From positions 1-64,000 of IMG/VR virus record IMGVR_UViG_3300024255_000011: a stretch of 64,000 nt of DNA; one strand, written 5' to 3'. This document shows positions 16,511 to 25,842 of the stretch, one piece after another. The notes below the pieces were generated by a model. That model saw only the letters and a program-made list of their open reading frames with translations, did no database searches and was not told where the DNA came from. The position numbers and the translations under genes are program-made. Source of the DNA: a virus. Position 1 is the first letter of the stretch. Every line of letters begins with the position of its first letter.

Positions 16511-16642
16511 TTATTTATGAGTATCCTCCCTCAGAGTAACAACACATTTTTCCACACATTCTTTATCCTCTAAGTTGCATTCCACAACACACTCAAAGTA
16601 TTCTTCTACTGCGTCCCATGTTTGCTCGTGAGTTTTATTCAT
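16511..16642 (-). CDS. 43-residue twin-CX3C protein
   Basis: Between the gp23 terminator and the BspA-type gene there is an ORF of 43 codons starting MNKTHEQTWDAVEEYFE and ending LREDTHK. It has four cysteines in the order CxxxC, six residues, CxxxC, which is the layout of small helical-hairpin proteins with two disulfides or a metal site. A late promoter core lies 26 bases upstream. I have a general impression that similar short proteins occur beside gp23 in marine T4-like phages. No clear ribosome site precedes the ATG. Confidence 0.6.
   Translation of the reverse strand: MNKTHEQTWDAVEEYFECVVECNLEDKECVEKCVVTLREDTHK
16512..16518 (-). promoter_or_regulatory. Late promoter core for the BspA-type gene
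   Basis: The minus strand reads TCATAAATAACTAAA, 20 bases before the ATG at 16492. It overlaps the stop codon of the 43-residue gene. Confidence 0.55.
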
Positions 16643-16667
16643 AAGTTTGTGTTAGTTTCAACACATT

Positions 16668-16674
16668 TATTTAT
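16668..16674 (-). promoter_or_regulatory. Late promoter core for the 43-residue gene
   Basis: The minus strand reads GAATAAATAAATG, 26 bases upstream of the ATG at 16642 and just after the gp23 terminator. Confidence 0.55.
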
Positions 16675-16686
16675 TCACTCAGGCAT

Positions 16687-16711
16687 AAAAAAAGGAACCC
16701 CTAAGGGTTCC
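16687..16711 (-). terminator. Rho-independent terminator after gp23
   Basis: GGAACCC (16694-16700) pairs with GGGTTCC (16705-16711) around a four-base loop. On the minus strand the stem is followed by seven T residues. It begins 24 bases after the gp23 stop. Confidence 0.9.
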
Positions 16712-16734
16712 AGATGTGTTATTGAAACTTATCT

Positions 16735-18579
16735 TTACATCAAGTTCTCAATACGAACTCTTCTGTAGTAACGGTTGGTGTTGTCAGCCAAGCGTCCCAG
16801 ACCCTGGTTATATGGGCCACTAGGACCTTCAGCGAATGGGTTAGCGATGAGACCATATCTCGTTTTGAACCCGATGTTTGGTTGGAACGTTTGGTCAGAT
16901 ACACTACGAACCATCTGAAGAGGAACGTAAGGACAATAGAAGAGACCTGCGTCATAGGCGCTGGTGCCTTTATAACCCATCACATAGTAGTGACTGTTGC
17001 TGATGTTAGCAGAATAGGGGTCAATGTAGACCTTCATCTTACCGTTGATGGTACCTGCGAAGAGGTTACCGGTGTCGTCAACGTTGAGGTTGGCGTTCAG
17101 TGCTGGGGTGTAATCAAGCACACCAGCCATGGTCAGTGCGGAAGCAACGTCTGCGGAACAGATGATGATGTTTCCTTTGCCACGACGGGTAAGTTGAGCA
17201 ATTGCGTTAGCGTCACGCTCAATCTGGAAGAGAAGTCCTTTGAATTTCTCAACGGACCAACGACCATTGGAGTCAACGTCCAGGTCAAAGATACCAGGAG
17301 TTGCTACGTTGTTCTGTGCTCCGGGGAGTGCAGTTCTGTAAACAGTTCTAACAATCTCTCTGTTGATTTCAGAAAGAATCTCAGAGGAAAGGATGTTAGC
17401 CAATTCAGCTTCTGCATCCAGACCATGGATTGCTCTAAGGTCTTGTGCAAGTTCCAGTGAATACTGGGCCTTCAGTGCACGACCACGTGCTTCCACAACT
17501 GCCTTCTCGATGGTGAAACCCATCTGGCGGAACTCATTACCAGGTTCGCCAAGGCGCTCCATCTGAGCCTTGCCCATGCCACGCATGCCACTCAAAGTGG
17601 GATCGTAGTAAGAATCAGTAGCGTTTGTTCTGTGATCACCACCGCGGTAATCATATTCTGTACCATCGCGTCCACGTGATTTTTGGGGGTCATTTGTATA
17701 ACCACCTGTGGAGATTGCGTCACCTAGAAGACCAGGGTTAGCTCTGGTGTAGGCAGGATCTGCTGCTCTGTCAGTGTTGTAAGGAACTTCACCGGGAACG
17801 TAAGGGTGGTGAATTGACTTACCCTCAGCAATAGAACCCTGATCCTCTGGATAACCTTCGAAAGCGAAGTCAGATCCACCGGGGGTGTCATTGTCGAAGG
17901 GGGAATCCCAACCATCACCAGAAAGAGGTGCAGTACGACCATTCAAGTCATTAGGTTGCATGTAACCGGTTACCCGGTTCTTAGGATCTCCATCCCATGC
18001 AACAGTTGCACCTGATGAATCAGTCATGACGGGAACGAACTGACCGGGGACACCATCGGTACCATCAGATACTCTGTGTCCATGATATGCTGTTCCATTG
18101 GCAAACGTGTTAGCGCCTGCGGAGAAGGTAGGATCAGCTTCGTCAAAGAATGCTTCGTTAGGACCATCAGGACCATCATACTTCGAACGCATTGCGAAGA
18201 TCATGCCGGTAGGACCGGTCATGGGTTGAACGCCACAAATATCATAGGCGATCAGGTTAGGCATTGAGCGTCTGATCAGAGAGATCAGAACTGGGTCGAA
18301 ACCAGCGCGAGGGCCAGCATCAGCGTTGAGGCCGCCTTCTACTCCACCATTAACAGATCCACCTGTGAGACCTTGGAAACCGGAGCCACCAACGTTCATG
18401 GTGGGGGATTCTGTTAGTAGGCCAGAGGCGCTACCTTGTACGATTGCTTGCTCGTTGAGAAAACGTTCCTGGTTTTCCAGGAGTTGAGCGGTTACAGCCT
18501 TTCTGTATGGATCAGTGATCGGTTCAAGATCTTGATGTTGCAGAATGGGTGCCCACTTTTCGGTTAAGTAATTAGACAT
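16735..18579 (-). CDS. gp23: Major capsid protein gp23 with a long insertion
   Basis: The 614 residues make it longer than T4 gp23 (521). The conserved start (YLTEKWAPIL), the segment LISLIRRSMPNLIAYDICGV and the second half (EINREIVRTVYRTALPGAQ, then ANPFAEG and RRVRIENLM) match the family. LLTE at 54-57 is a candidate gp21 cleavage site (L/I-x-E). Residues about 155-345 form a Gly/Asp/Pro-rich insertion with many Tyr, much longer than I expect at this point. Family knowledge suggests this is an outward-facing loop of the hexamer. A strong terminator follows the gene. No late promoter core is visible between gp22 and gp23, so it may share the gp22 promoter. Confidence 0.96.
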   Translation of the reverse strand: MSNYLTEKWAPILQHQDLEPITDPYRKAVTAQLLENQERFLNEQAIVQGSASGLLTESPTMNVGGSGFQGLTGGSVNGGVEGGLNADAGPRAGFDPVLISLIRRSMPNLIAYDICGVQPMTGPTGMIFAMRSKYDGPDGPNEAFFDEADPTFSAGANTFANGTAYHGHRVSDGTDGVPGQFVPVMTDSSGATVAWDGDPKNRVTGYMQPNDLNGRTAPLSGDGWDSPFDNDTPGGSDFAFEGYPEDQGSIAEGKSIHHPYVPGEVPYNTDRAADPAYTRANPGLLGDAISTGGYTNDPQKSRGRDGTEYDYRGGDHRTNATDSYYDPTLSGMRGMGKAQMERLGEPGNEFRQMGFTIEKAVVEARGRALKAQYSLELAQDLRAIHGLDAEAELANILSSEILSEINREIVRTVYRTALPGAQNNVATPGIFDLDVDSNGRWSVEKFKGLLFQIERDANAIAQLTRRGKGNIIICSADVASALTMAGVLDYTPALNANLNVDDTGNLFAGTINGKMKVYIDPYSANISNSHYYVMGYKGTSAYDAGLFYCPYVPLQMVRSVSDQTFQPNIGFKTRYGLIANPFAEGPSGPYNQGLGRLADNTNRYYRRVRIENLM

Positions 18580-18606
18580 TGTTCGGGGTTACCTTTCTTT
18601 TGAAAT

Positions 18607-19692
18607 TCATTTAATGGTTCTAGACAGCGCCTGTGCGTATGCTGCCATTGCTGGATTCATGCCGTCATAGAGACCGGGCTCAGGTGCTTCAGCTGACTCC
18701 TCTAGGTATTCGGTCTCATGCACAGAGGCTTGAGTAACGAAAGATTCTTTTAGGATGCCGAGCTTCTGGCGATAATTTGTTTCACTTTCAAACTCTACGT
18801 TCTCTGCAAGACCTGCCAGTTTCTCTTTACCTGCCTCAGACAGATCCCAAGAGATGTCACTAAGGACACTCTGTCTCTGGTGGTGAGACATTTGGTTAGA
18901 GAGACCAACGTTGGTCTGGATTTGCTCGTTAAGTTTGTTTTCCATATCATCAAGTTTTGCGACCATAGATTCAAAGATGTCGTACTTCTCATCAGGAAGT
19001 GTGACATAATGGTCTTCAAATAGTGATCTCAAGCCACCCATAAACGATTCTGAAAGTTCGTTACGGATGCCATTTTCGACCACAAGCTTGTTCTCTTCCA
19101 GCCATTGCTGAGATGTGTAGTTGAGGAAGGCTTCAACCTTCTCTGCAATTTCCACAATCTCAGACTCAAAGCGGGTTGAGAATTCTTCCTCCAGACGGGT
19201 TACTTCCATCTGAAGCTTTTGGTTGAGGGCAGATTCAAAGATGATTCTGGCTTTAGACTTAAAGTCATCAGAAGCATCATGATCTGTGGCCAACTCGTCC
19301 AGTGCCTGACCAGCAGAAGAATCAACTTCTGCGTGCTCATATGCCTTAGGCATCTGGGTTTTCCCAGTGGGCTTTTTCTGCTCACCAGGAACAACGTCAG
19401 GACCAATGGAATTGTCTGGACCTTCGTTGCTTCTACCCTTGGTGCCATCATGCTTGGCATTACCAGGGAGAACCTCACTACCAATCTTGCCCTCAGGGCT
19501 GGAGCTTACGCTGCCGGGTGCACCCTTGAAGGGGTCAAGTTTGGTGGAGTCATCTGTGGATCTTTCATTTTCCTGAGTGGATCCACCCAGATCATTTTTG
19601 GACTGCTTAGGAACTAGTGAAGTAGGAACCAATTCCTGCATCGGATCCCCAGCACCTCCCTTTGCATTAACAGCGGTACGAGATTGAGCCAT
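18607..19692 (-). CDS. gp22: Prohead scaffold (core) protein gp22
   Basis: The protein has 361 residues (T4 gp22 has 269). The first 130 residues are low-complexity and polar. Long charged helices follow (about 135-330: KARIIFESALNQKLQMEVT, FESMVAKLDDMENKLNEQ), and the C-terminus is YAQALSRTIK. It forms the inner core on which gp23 assembles and is later cut up by gp21. It lies between gp21 and gp23 as in T4. A late promoter core lies 35 bases upstream. Confidence 0.93.
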   Translation of the reverse strand: MAQSRTAVNAKGGAGDPMQELVPTSLVPKQSKNDLGGSTQENERSTDDSTKLDPFKGAPGSVSSSPEGKIGSEVLPGNAKHDGTKGRSNEGPDNSIGPDVVPGEQKKPTGKTQMPKAYEHAEVDSSAGQALDELATDHDASDDFKSKARIIFESALNQKLQMEVTRLEEEFSTRFESEIVEIAEKVEAFLNYTSQQWLEENKLVVENGIRNELSESFMGGLRSLFEDHYVTLPDEKYDIFESMVAKLDDMENKLNEQIQTNVGLSNQMSHHQRQSVLSDISWDLSEAGKEKLAGLAENVEFESETNYRQKLGILKESFVTQASVHETEYLEESAEAPEPGLYDGMNPAMAAYAQALSRTIK

Positions 19693-19726
19693 TTTTGATT
19701 ACTTAATTTTGGTTTTTATTCTGAGT

Positions 19727-19733
19727 TATTTAG
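19727..19733 (-). promoter_or_regulatory. Late promoter core upstream of gp22
   Basis: The minus strand reads GTTCTAAATAACTC, 35 bases before the ATG at 19692, so it could serve gp22 and gp23 together. Confidence 0.55.
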
Positions 19734-19771
19734 AACATTGGTAGTTCTGTAAGTATTTCCTTTACGGAAAA

Positions 19772-20413
19772 TTATCCCATCAATAGTTGAGCGAAACCAT
19801 CTAAAATGGATTCATCCAACTTATTTGCTGGGCAGTTGTCAAGGGTGTTTTTAATTTTTTGGATGTCCTGTTCTTTCAGGAGACCATTGTCCCAGACCCA
19901 TTCCTTTCCTTCCATAATACCTTGGACGAAAGCATCTGGAGCGGAGGGATCTGCAACAATGTCAGCAGCAGTAGCCAACATAAAGTCCTCACCCACATAG
20001 TTAGCACCATTGCGCTGAACAAGAGATCCCATACCACGTGAAGAGACACCCAGTGTAACCCCATCATTGAGGAGGGCTCCGGCAATACGTCCCATTGGTG
20101 TTTCGAGAATCTTAGCTCTTCCAATGAAGTTACTCCCTTCTTGTTTTAGTGAAGTGATTTTATGAGACACGCGATCAAGATTAACAGTGGGCCCATCAGG
20201 GTGACCAAGCTCTCCCATCGCCCTATTTTTCGCGATGTATGATTCGTTATAACGATTAACTTCCTTTGCTAGAATTTTACTTTCATAAATTCTACCATTG
20301 CGGTTCTTCACATCACCTTGGAGGAAGGGTCCTTGAATATAGAAGTGTTTCTTACCACCCTTCTCTTCTACAAGAACCTCAACGGCCTCGACTTCTTCTC
20401 TAATCAGTTTCAT
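19772..20413 (-). CDS. gp21: Prohead maturation protease gp21
   Basis: The 213 residues match T4 gp21 (212). NRNGRIYESKIL (38-49), MGELGHPDGP with catalytic-type His71, and LGVSSRGMGS with Ser124/125 are the usual signature of this herpes-assemblin-like serine protease. It cuts scaffold and capsid proteins after L/I-x-E. The start overlaps the core protein gene by 14 bases. Confidence 0.96.
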   Translation of the reverse strand: MKLIREEVEAVEVLVEEKGGKKHFYIQGPFLQGDVKNRNGRIYESKILAKEVNRYNESYIAKNRAMGELGHPDGPTVNLDRVSHKITSLKQEGSNFIGRAKILETPMGRIAGALLNDGVTLGVSSRGMGSLVQRNGANYVGEDFMLATAADIVADPSAPDAFVQGIMEGKEWVWDNGLLKEQDIQKIKNTLDNCPANKLDESILDGFAQLLMG

Positions 20414-20627
20414 CTGTTACCTCTAGTGCTTGGGGATCTTCAATGTTTGCAGTTTCGATGTCACCACCGAAATCAACCACTGGAGCGAAGTAGTTTGTCG
20501 CAACCTCTGGTTTAATTTCGTTAATTGCATCATAAGAACGAGTAAGTAATTCAGAGTTCAGAACATCTGACGCTTCTGCATTTTTACCTTGGACAATCAA
20601 ATCAATAAGCTCTGCAACTCTAGACAT
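20400..20627 (-). CDS. Small acidic prohead core protein (gp67/gp68-like)
   Basis: The protein has 75 residues. A helical start (VAELIDLIVQGKNAEASDVLN) and IKPEVATNYF are typical of the short core proteins encoded between gp20 and gp21. The tail is acidic. T4 has gp67 and gp68 here, and a single gene is found in this window. It helps set prohead shape. A late promoter core lies about 19 bases upstream within gp20. Confidence 0.75.
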   Translation of the reverse strand: MSRVAELIDLIVQGKNAEASDVLNSELLTRSYDAINEIKPEVATNYFAPVVDFGGDIETANIEDPQALEVTDETD

Positions 20628-20645
20628 AATTTTACGTGTTTTGAT

Positions 20646-20652
20646 TATTTAT
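20646..20652 (-). promoter_or_regulatory. Late promoter core upstream of the prohead core gene
   Basis: The minus strand reads TAATAAATAATC next to the gp20 stop codon, 19 bases before the ATG at 20627. Confidence 0.55.
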
Positions 20653-22451
20653 TACATTGGTGCAGTGCCTGCTCCAGCACCTAATCCACCTCCACCACCT
20701 GCTCCACCCATGGATCCACCACCTCCACCCATTGGGTCCTGTGGTGCTCCATCTAATCCCATGTCACCAGGAACTCCTCCACCTTGGAAATCACCAGACA
20801 TTTCTGGTGATCCTTGTCCTGGCATTTGTTGTTGTCTCTGCATCATTTGTGCATTAGGATCAGGAATAATTCCAACGTTACGCTCATAAGAAATCTGTTG
20901 ATCAATCTCTTTGATTTCTCCATCAGTGTAACCAAGAAGTCTGTTACGAACCTGATAAACACTGAAGTACTTACCAACATAAGGTTCAGCCATGGCTGCC
21001 AAGTTGAGTTTGTTAGTCATCATTTCCATCTCTCTAAGTTCAGAGAAATGGTTATCATAAATGAAGTCAAACTGCATGTGTTCCTTCATGGAGTCAAACT
21101 CCTTAGGAGAAACAACACCCTTCAAAACTAACTGAGTTTTGAGTAAGTCAACAAACAGGTAAGAGAACTTCTTCCTCATTCTTCCAACAAACTTGGAGAA
21201 CTTAACTTCATCGCGAGTGATGTTATCTGACTGACCAATTTGGAATCCATCACCAGAGTCCTGCCTTGACACAGGTACATTCAATGAGCGATAAAGTTTG
21301 TCCTGGAAGTACTTAAGGTCTTCCAAGTTACCAAGGTTCTGACCACCAGGAAGAGTAGAAACTTCAGTACCACGGCCACCTTCTCTACGAGGCAACCAGT
21401 AGTCTTCCAACATACTCATGTACTTTTTATCGTCACGAATCTCACCAGTTGCCTGGTCGTATGTGACTTTAGTTCTGTAACGTGCCATCACGTCACGCAA
21501 GTAATTCTCTGCCTTAGCTTTAGGTAGGTTACCCACATCAATGTAGAACAACCTTCTTTCAGGTGCTCTTGCCATTCTGTAGATAACAATGGCATCTTCC
21601 ATCCATCTCAGTTGGTTCAAAGACTTATTGGCTTTGTTGAGGTAGGACAACACCTGTCCAGAGTTACCATCAACCAAACCAGAAGTTACATATGTAACTG
21701 AGTCTTTTGCTAGTCTTACTGTCTCATTATGGTTACTTCCCCATGATGACCTACCCATGTAGTTCATACCCTTCTTGTTATACAAGAAGTATTCCATTAC
21801 CCTTGCTGGCATCTGGAGTGTTGCCTGTCCAAACACCTGTGGTTGATTACCACTCAAAGGTTTTTGTGTGTTCTTTAGATAAGGCTCAGGGAGTTTGGGT
21901 CTTTGGTACTCTCTGATTAATCTAATTTTGAGAGCATCAATGTTGCGGATGTCAGTGATTCCCCTTTCAGGATTGTTAAGGTCAATTACTTTATGATAAA
22001 ATAACCTTCCATCAATATACCACTTACGAAACATCTCATGAGCTTTATTATTAAAGTCAAGGAGGTGAAGAAGGTAAGAGAACTCTTCACGAATAATGGT
22101 TTTGATTCTTTCTGACACATCCAAATTGGATAAGTCAATGGCAATGGGTGTGTCATTAGTATCAGAGGTGATAGCCTCATTTACAATGTCTTCAATGGCA
22201 CTATCCACCTCAGGGTGAAGGGCCATACACCTGTAGTTTTTAATATTTGATTGGTCTTTCTGTGCGCTCTGGTCGAGGTCGACCCCATAACCAAAAACAC
22301 CACCAGCAGCAACAGTAACTCCATCATCCGCATTAGGCGGAATGGGAGAAACCTTAGATGTAATTTCATCTAAATCTGGTTGGTTATACGAAAAACCAAA
22401 TAATCTTCCGTCCTTTTTGTTATCACTAGACGCTAGTTGTTGATCTTGCAC
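20652..22451 (-). CDS. gp20: Portal vertex protein gp20
   Basis: The protein has 599 residues (T4 gp20 has 524). Typical stretches are HPEVDSAIEDIVNEAI (78-93), WYIDGRLFYHKVID, RNIDALKIRLIRE and LGNLEDLKYFQDKLYRSLNV. The C-terminal 60 residues are rich in Gly, Met and Pro. It forms the dodecamer ring through which DNA is packaged. The start codon is GTG, with AGGA eight bases upstream. The nearby ATG at 22456 is in another frame. Confidence 0.95.
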   Translation of the reverse strand: MQDQQLASSDNKKDGRLFGFSYNQPDLDEITSKVSPIPPNADDGVTVAAGGVFGYGVDLDQSAQKDQSNIKNYRCMALHPEVDSAIEDIVNEAITSDTNDTPIAIDLSNLDVSERIKTIIREEFSYLLHLLDFNNKAHEMFRKWYIDGRLFYHKVIDLNNPERGITDIRNIDALKIRLIREYQRPKLPEPYLKNTQKPLSGNQPQVFGQATLQMPARVMEYFLYNKKGMNYMGRSSWGSNHNETVRLAKDSVTYVTSGLVDGNSGQVLSYLNKANKSLNQLRWMEDAIVIYRMARAPERRLFYIDVGNLPKAKAENYLRDVMARYRTKVTYDQATGEIRDDKKYMSMLEDYWLPRREGGRGTEVSTLPGGQNLGNLEDLKYFQDKLYRSLNVPVSRQDSGDGFQIGQSDNITRDEVKFSKFVGRMRKKFSYLFVDLLKTQLVLKGVVSPKEFDSMKEHMQFDFIYDNHFSELREMEMMTNKLNLAAMAEPYVGKYFSVYQVRNRLLGYTDGEIKEIDQQISYERNVGIIPDPNAQMMQRQQQMPGQGSPEMSGDFQGGGVPGDMGLDGAPQDPMGGGGGSMGGAGGGGGLGAGAGTAPM

Positions 22452-22474
22452 GCCATCCTGTATGTCTTATACAT

Positions 22475-22481
22475 TATTTAT
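22475..22481 (-). promoter_or_regulatory. Late promoter core upstream of gp20
   Basis: The minus strand reads GCCATAAATAATG, 24 bases before the GTG at 22451 and just beyond the gp19 terminator. Confidence 0.6.
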
Positions 22482-22486
22482 GGCAC

Positions 22487-22511
22487 AAAAAAAGGAGGGG
22501 TAAACCCTCCT
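22487..22511 (-). terminator. Rho-independent terminator after gp19
   Basis: AGGAGGG (22493-22499) pairs with CCCTCCT (22505-22511) around a five-base loop. On the minus strand the stem runs into seven T residues. It lies 20 bases after the gp19 stop. Confidence 0.9.
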
Positions 22512-22530
22512 CGTCTGTTTTGTAAAAATA

Positions 22531-23133
22531 TTAGCTTGAAATTGCGTTAAGATCAGAGCTAGGATTGATGGGTACTGCTGAAGTGTTGGGGTCACCAACT
22601 TCGATTGCACTCCAGTATTGAACACAGAGTGTCACATCGTAATCTTCAACTGTGTCATTAGTGTCGAAGTCCAAATCAATTGGAGCGACAGTGGAAGGCC
22701 ACACACCCTCAAAGCGATAAGCTCTGAGTTGATTACCATCACGATCCAGTTGTCTCACAATGGCAGAGCCAAAGTAATCAACCAAAGTGTTAGAACCAAG
22801 TACGAAGTTATGGTTCTGAATACGCTCCGACCACTCCTCAAATGCCTTTCTTGTTCTGAAAGTAACATCATTGGTTACAGTGATGGACCAATCATCATAG
22901 CTTCTGTCACCAGAAACCTTGAGCTTACGCCCTCTGAATGGAACGTCGATGAAACCAACGTTAGAGCCGGGAAGTTGAGATGCCTTGATGAGGAAAGTTC
23001 CCTCTTGCGTCGCTAGATTTGAATCAGCAACAACTGTTTCGGGGTAGGTCATCTCAACCTGGAACATAGTTGGGCGAACCCCACCGCCCTGTAAGACTGC
23101 CTTAAAGTCTTCAATACTCTTTTGATATGCCAT
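22531..23133 (-). CDS. gp19: Tail tube protein gp19
   Basis: The protein has 200 residues (T4 gp19 has 163). It has the tube fold order: VRPTMFQVEMTYP strand, LIKASQLPGSNVGFIDVPF, a KVSGDRSYDDWSITVTND hairpin and the closing YDVTLCVQYW strand. It stacks as hexamer rings inside the sheath. It follows gp18 and is closed by a terminator, so sheath and tube are probably transcribed together and released from the portal gene. Confidence 0.93.
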   Translation of the reverse strand: MAYQKSIEDFKAVLQGGGVRPTMFQVEMTYPETVVADSNLATQEGTFLIKASQLPGSNVGFIDVPFRGRKLKVSGDRSYDDWSITVTNDVTFRTRKAFEEWSERIQNHNFVLGSNTLVDYFGSAIVRQLDRDGNQLRAYRFEGVWPSTVAPIDLDFDTNDTVEDYDVTLCVQYWSAIEVGDPNTSAVPINPSSDLNAISS

Positions 23134-23156
23134 GGGTTATAACCTATTATGGGGGT

Positions 23157-25724
23157 TTAGAATGAGTTACGTCTGTGTAGACCAACGGCCTCATCAAACG
23201 TGACACCAGTCTTAGTTGCGACGAAGTTCAGGGTAATGAAGTTAATCGACCTTGCTGGTTTAATGTAGATGTCTGCAACGAATTCGTTGCGGTCTATGAT
23301 TTCAGGTGAGTTATTACTGTCGTCACAAACCACCAGGAAGTCATTCATGCCTCTCTTGGCCTGTACATTTCTCAGGAAAGGATTCACATTGTTCTTAAAC
23401 AGAGTTCTGGTAATCTCATCGTTGAACTCAAACAGAGTAGTTTTAGAAATCTTAGCGATTTCTTTCTCAACAATAAGGAACAGACGTCTGACATTGATAC
23501 GGTCAAAGGCAGAACTGTAAGCCAGTCCAGTCTTATCACCATACAGAACGGTACCTTCACCTGGGAAATCAACCACTGGATTGACTCTGTGGGTGTAGAG
23601 ATCGTCACGTTGCTTCCTACTGGGGTTGTAAGGAAGTTTAACAACGTTACGGATTTGTCCTCTGGAGAAACCAGCTGGTGAGAACCAGGGTTCTGCTCTA
23701 AAGGCTGCATAAACAAGTGTTCCAGCAACGTCACCATTGAGGGGAACGTATCTGTACTTGTCGTTGTATCTGTCATACTGATACTTGTAACCACTATCAA
23801 ACACAGAGTAAGAAGACGAAGAAAGTTCGTTTGCCCACTCGTTAATGTTAACAGTTACTTGTGTTGCAGATGACTGATTGACCACCATGTACTTGGGTGG
23901 TGAGAGGAAACACATACAATCTCTTCTCTCTTCCACAACAGAGATGATGAAGTTTGCCTTAGCAACTGCGTCATCAATGTTAGAACCTGCTGGTCCCTGA
24001 AGAATGTAATCAAGATCGAATACGTTCTCAATGCCAAACTTATTATAACCATACTGGACTTCGCCCAGTGTGGCCATCAAGTTGTCCACTCCACCTTTGA
24101 GTTGTCTACTGCCAGGTACAATGTATCCAGCGTCAACACCATCACCAATGGGGAATCCAATGGGAGACTTGCCCTGATTCAATCCACCTTTGGCCAATTC
24201 AAATGGGAAGTTGGCGTATATAAATCCAGAGAACTCATTGATCCGATCACTGTAGTAGTTCAACTCACCTTCAGGAGAAGTTGCTCCTTTAAGTTTTGAT
24301 ACACCAATGTATGCCTCTAGAACATTACCCTTAGATCCAGTAATGTCACCAGTGGCGTCATACACAATGACGTTCATCTCATCATTAGTGGCACCTCTGT
24401 CTTGGGCGTTCAGTGACGTACCAGGACGACTTGCGAATCTGTACCAGGGAAGACCTTGGAAGGCAATTTGGTTATTGTACCAGTCACCAATGTATTCGAT
24501 AGTGAAAACATTATCACCATCATAGAGAGTGTCTCCACCCGCTGGCTTGTAAGAGTTAGTCCAAAGCTCACTTCTGTTGTTGTAAATATAGGTTTCACCT
24601 AATTTACCTGGGCCAAGAAGGAATGCTTTCTGATTGTTACGTGGGTTTCTGGGCCAACCAAACATGTTGAATCCATCAAGAACGCCGTAAGTTTGAGGCT
24701 TCCAAATTGAAGAAACAATTCTATCAGTTGGTGCACCAGGTACAACGTACTCAGCAAGAAGTGTGTCAGTGTCCTGATCAGTGTCAAGAACAAGACCAGT
24801 CTCTGCCAACAGATCAGCGTCGATCAGGTTGGGGTTGTACAGAACGTGTGTTCCAACATCATAGATTTCATCAAGAATGCCGAACCCTTGATTAAGGGTG
24901 CGCTCATCGAACCTAACGGTGTCACCTTTCTGCCAATTACCAGTGGTAACCATCACTTGGAATACTCCATTGGAGTATGAGGTGATGTATCCTTTACCAT
25001 CTAACAAACCACCAGTCTCTGGGGGTTCAATTGCTTCAACATATACTGGGAAAACAGTATCATCGTCAGTCAGATAAGCATCCCAAGGATTTTGATCCAA
25101 GGTAAACTTGATGTACTTACCAATCTCTTCGCCATTGTCTAGAAGTTGAGAGAACTGAGTCTCATCAGCAACTGATACATCAAAATCACCATCTCTGATG
25201 TTAGTGACAGACAACACTGATTGATAATCAGCACCTGCGTCAATGGTAGCAATGCCAATTGCATTACCCCACTTACCTGGATCACGAGAAATAAATCTCG
25301 CTTCAGTTAGTCCCTGTTCAAATACATCCTGCAAGAAATGATCTTTATTCTTAACATAAACCGATTCAAGGTTAATGTCAAGAATATCAACCGCGTTTCT
25401 CATCTTCTGTGTGCCAACCTCTGTAAGTCCCAGAGCGTCAGCTGCTTCATCACCAATGGCGTCGTCTACACGAACCACATAACATACACCACCGTACTCA
25501 AGGAAGTTTGAGACGGTCCACCAGTATTCATAATTTTCATCAGTTGGGTCTCCAAATGTGGTTTGGAGTTCAGCTTCTGTGTTAATCTTAATGATCTGAT
25601 CAACAGGTCCTTTTTGGAAAGGACCACAGAGAGCACCGATGTTAGTAGTGATTGCATCACTTGTTCCCCTTGTTAGGTCAATCTCATTGATTAGGACCCC
25701 TGGAGAAGCGGTTTTGATAACCAT
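23157..25724 (-). CDS. gp18: Contractile tail sheath protein gp18
   Basis: The protein has 855 residues (T4 gp18 has 659). The start SPGVLINEIDLT and the early segment ITTNIGALCGPFQKGP are family hallmarks. The C-terminal core (VNPVVDFPGEGTVLYGDKT, then INVRRLFLIVEKEIAK and RTLFKNNVNPFLR) forms the conserved sheath domain. The extra length falls in the middle and is likely an exposed domain. A late promoter core and an AGGAGC ribosome site precede the ATG. Confidence 0.96.
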   Translation of the reverse strand: MVIKTASPGVLINEIDLTRGTSDAITTNIGALCGPFQKGPVDQIIKINTEAELQTTFGDPTDENYEYWWTVSNFLEYGGVCYVVRVDDAIGDEAADALGLTEVGTQKMRNAVDILDINLESVYVKNKDHFLQDVFEQGLTEARFISRDPGKWGNAIGIATIDAGADYQSVLSVTNIRDGDFDVSVADETQFSQLLDNGEEIGKYIKFTLDQNPWDAYLTDDDTVFPVYVEAIEPPETGGLLDGKGYITSYSNGVFQVMVTTGNWQKGDTVRFDERTLNQGFGILDEIYDVGTHVLYNPNLIDADLLAETGLVLDTDQDTDTLLAEYVVPGAPTDRIVSSIWKPQTYGVLDGFNMFGWPRNPRNNQKAFLLGPGKLGETYIYNNRSELWTNSYKPAGGDTLYDGDNVFTIEYIGDWYNNQIAFQGLPWYRFASRPGTSLNAQDRGATNDEMNVIVYDATGDITGSKGNVLEAYIGVSKLKGATSPEGELNYYSDRINEFSGFIYANFPFELAKGGLNQGKSPIGFPIGDGVDAGYIVPGSRQLKGGVDNLMATLGEVQYGYNKFGIENVFDLDYILQGPAGSNIDDAVAKANFIISVVEERRDCMCFLSPPKYMVVNQSSATQVTVNINEWANELSSSSYSVFDSGYKYQYDRYNDKYRYVPLNGDVAGTLVYAAFRAEPWFSPAGFSRGQIRNVVKLPYNPSRKQRDDLYTHRVNPVVDFPGEGTVLYGDKTGLAYSSAFDRINVRRLFLIVEKEIAKISKTTLFEFNDEITRTLFKNNVNPFLRNVQAKRGMNDFLVVCDDSNNSPEIIDRNEFVADIYIKPARSINFITLNFVATKTGVTFDEAVGLHRRNSF

Positions 25725-25758
25725 TATTTGCTCCTGATATATTAGTTATATCCAGGAT

Positions 25759-25765
25759 TATTTAG
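25759..25765 (-). promoter_or_regulatory. Late promoter core upstream of gp18
   Basis: The minus strand reads TATCTAAATAATCC, 35 bases before the ATG at 25724. Confidence 0.6.
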
Positions 25766-25842
25766 ATAAACTCAATGTTACAAGTGGGTTACGGGATTAC
25801 TTGATAGTTATTAAGTAAATGGTAGAAGGGGGTAAAACCTTA

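Noticed and set aside
16882-17460. 192-codon plus-strand frame inside gp23
   Set aside because: It lies wholly opposite the conserved C-terminal half of gp23, and its translation shows no domain. It is a shadow of strong coding on the other strand.
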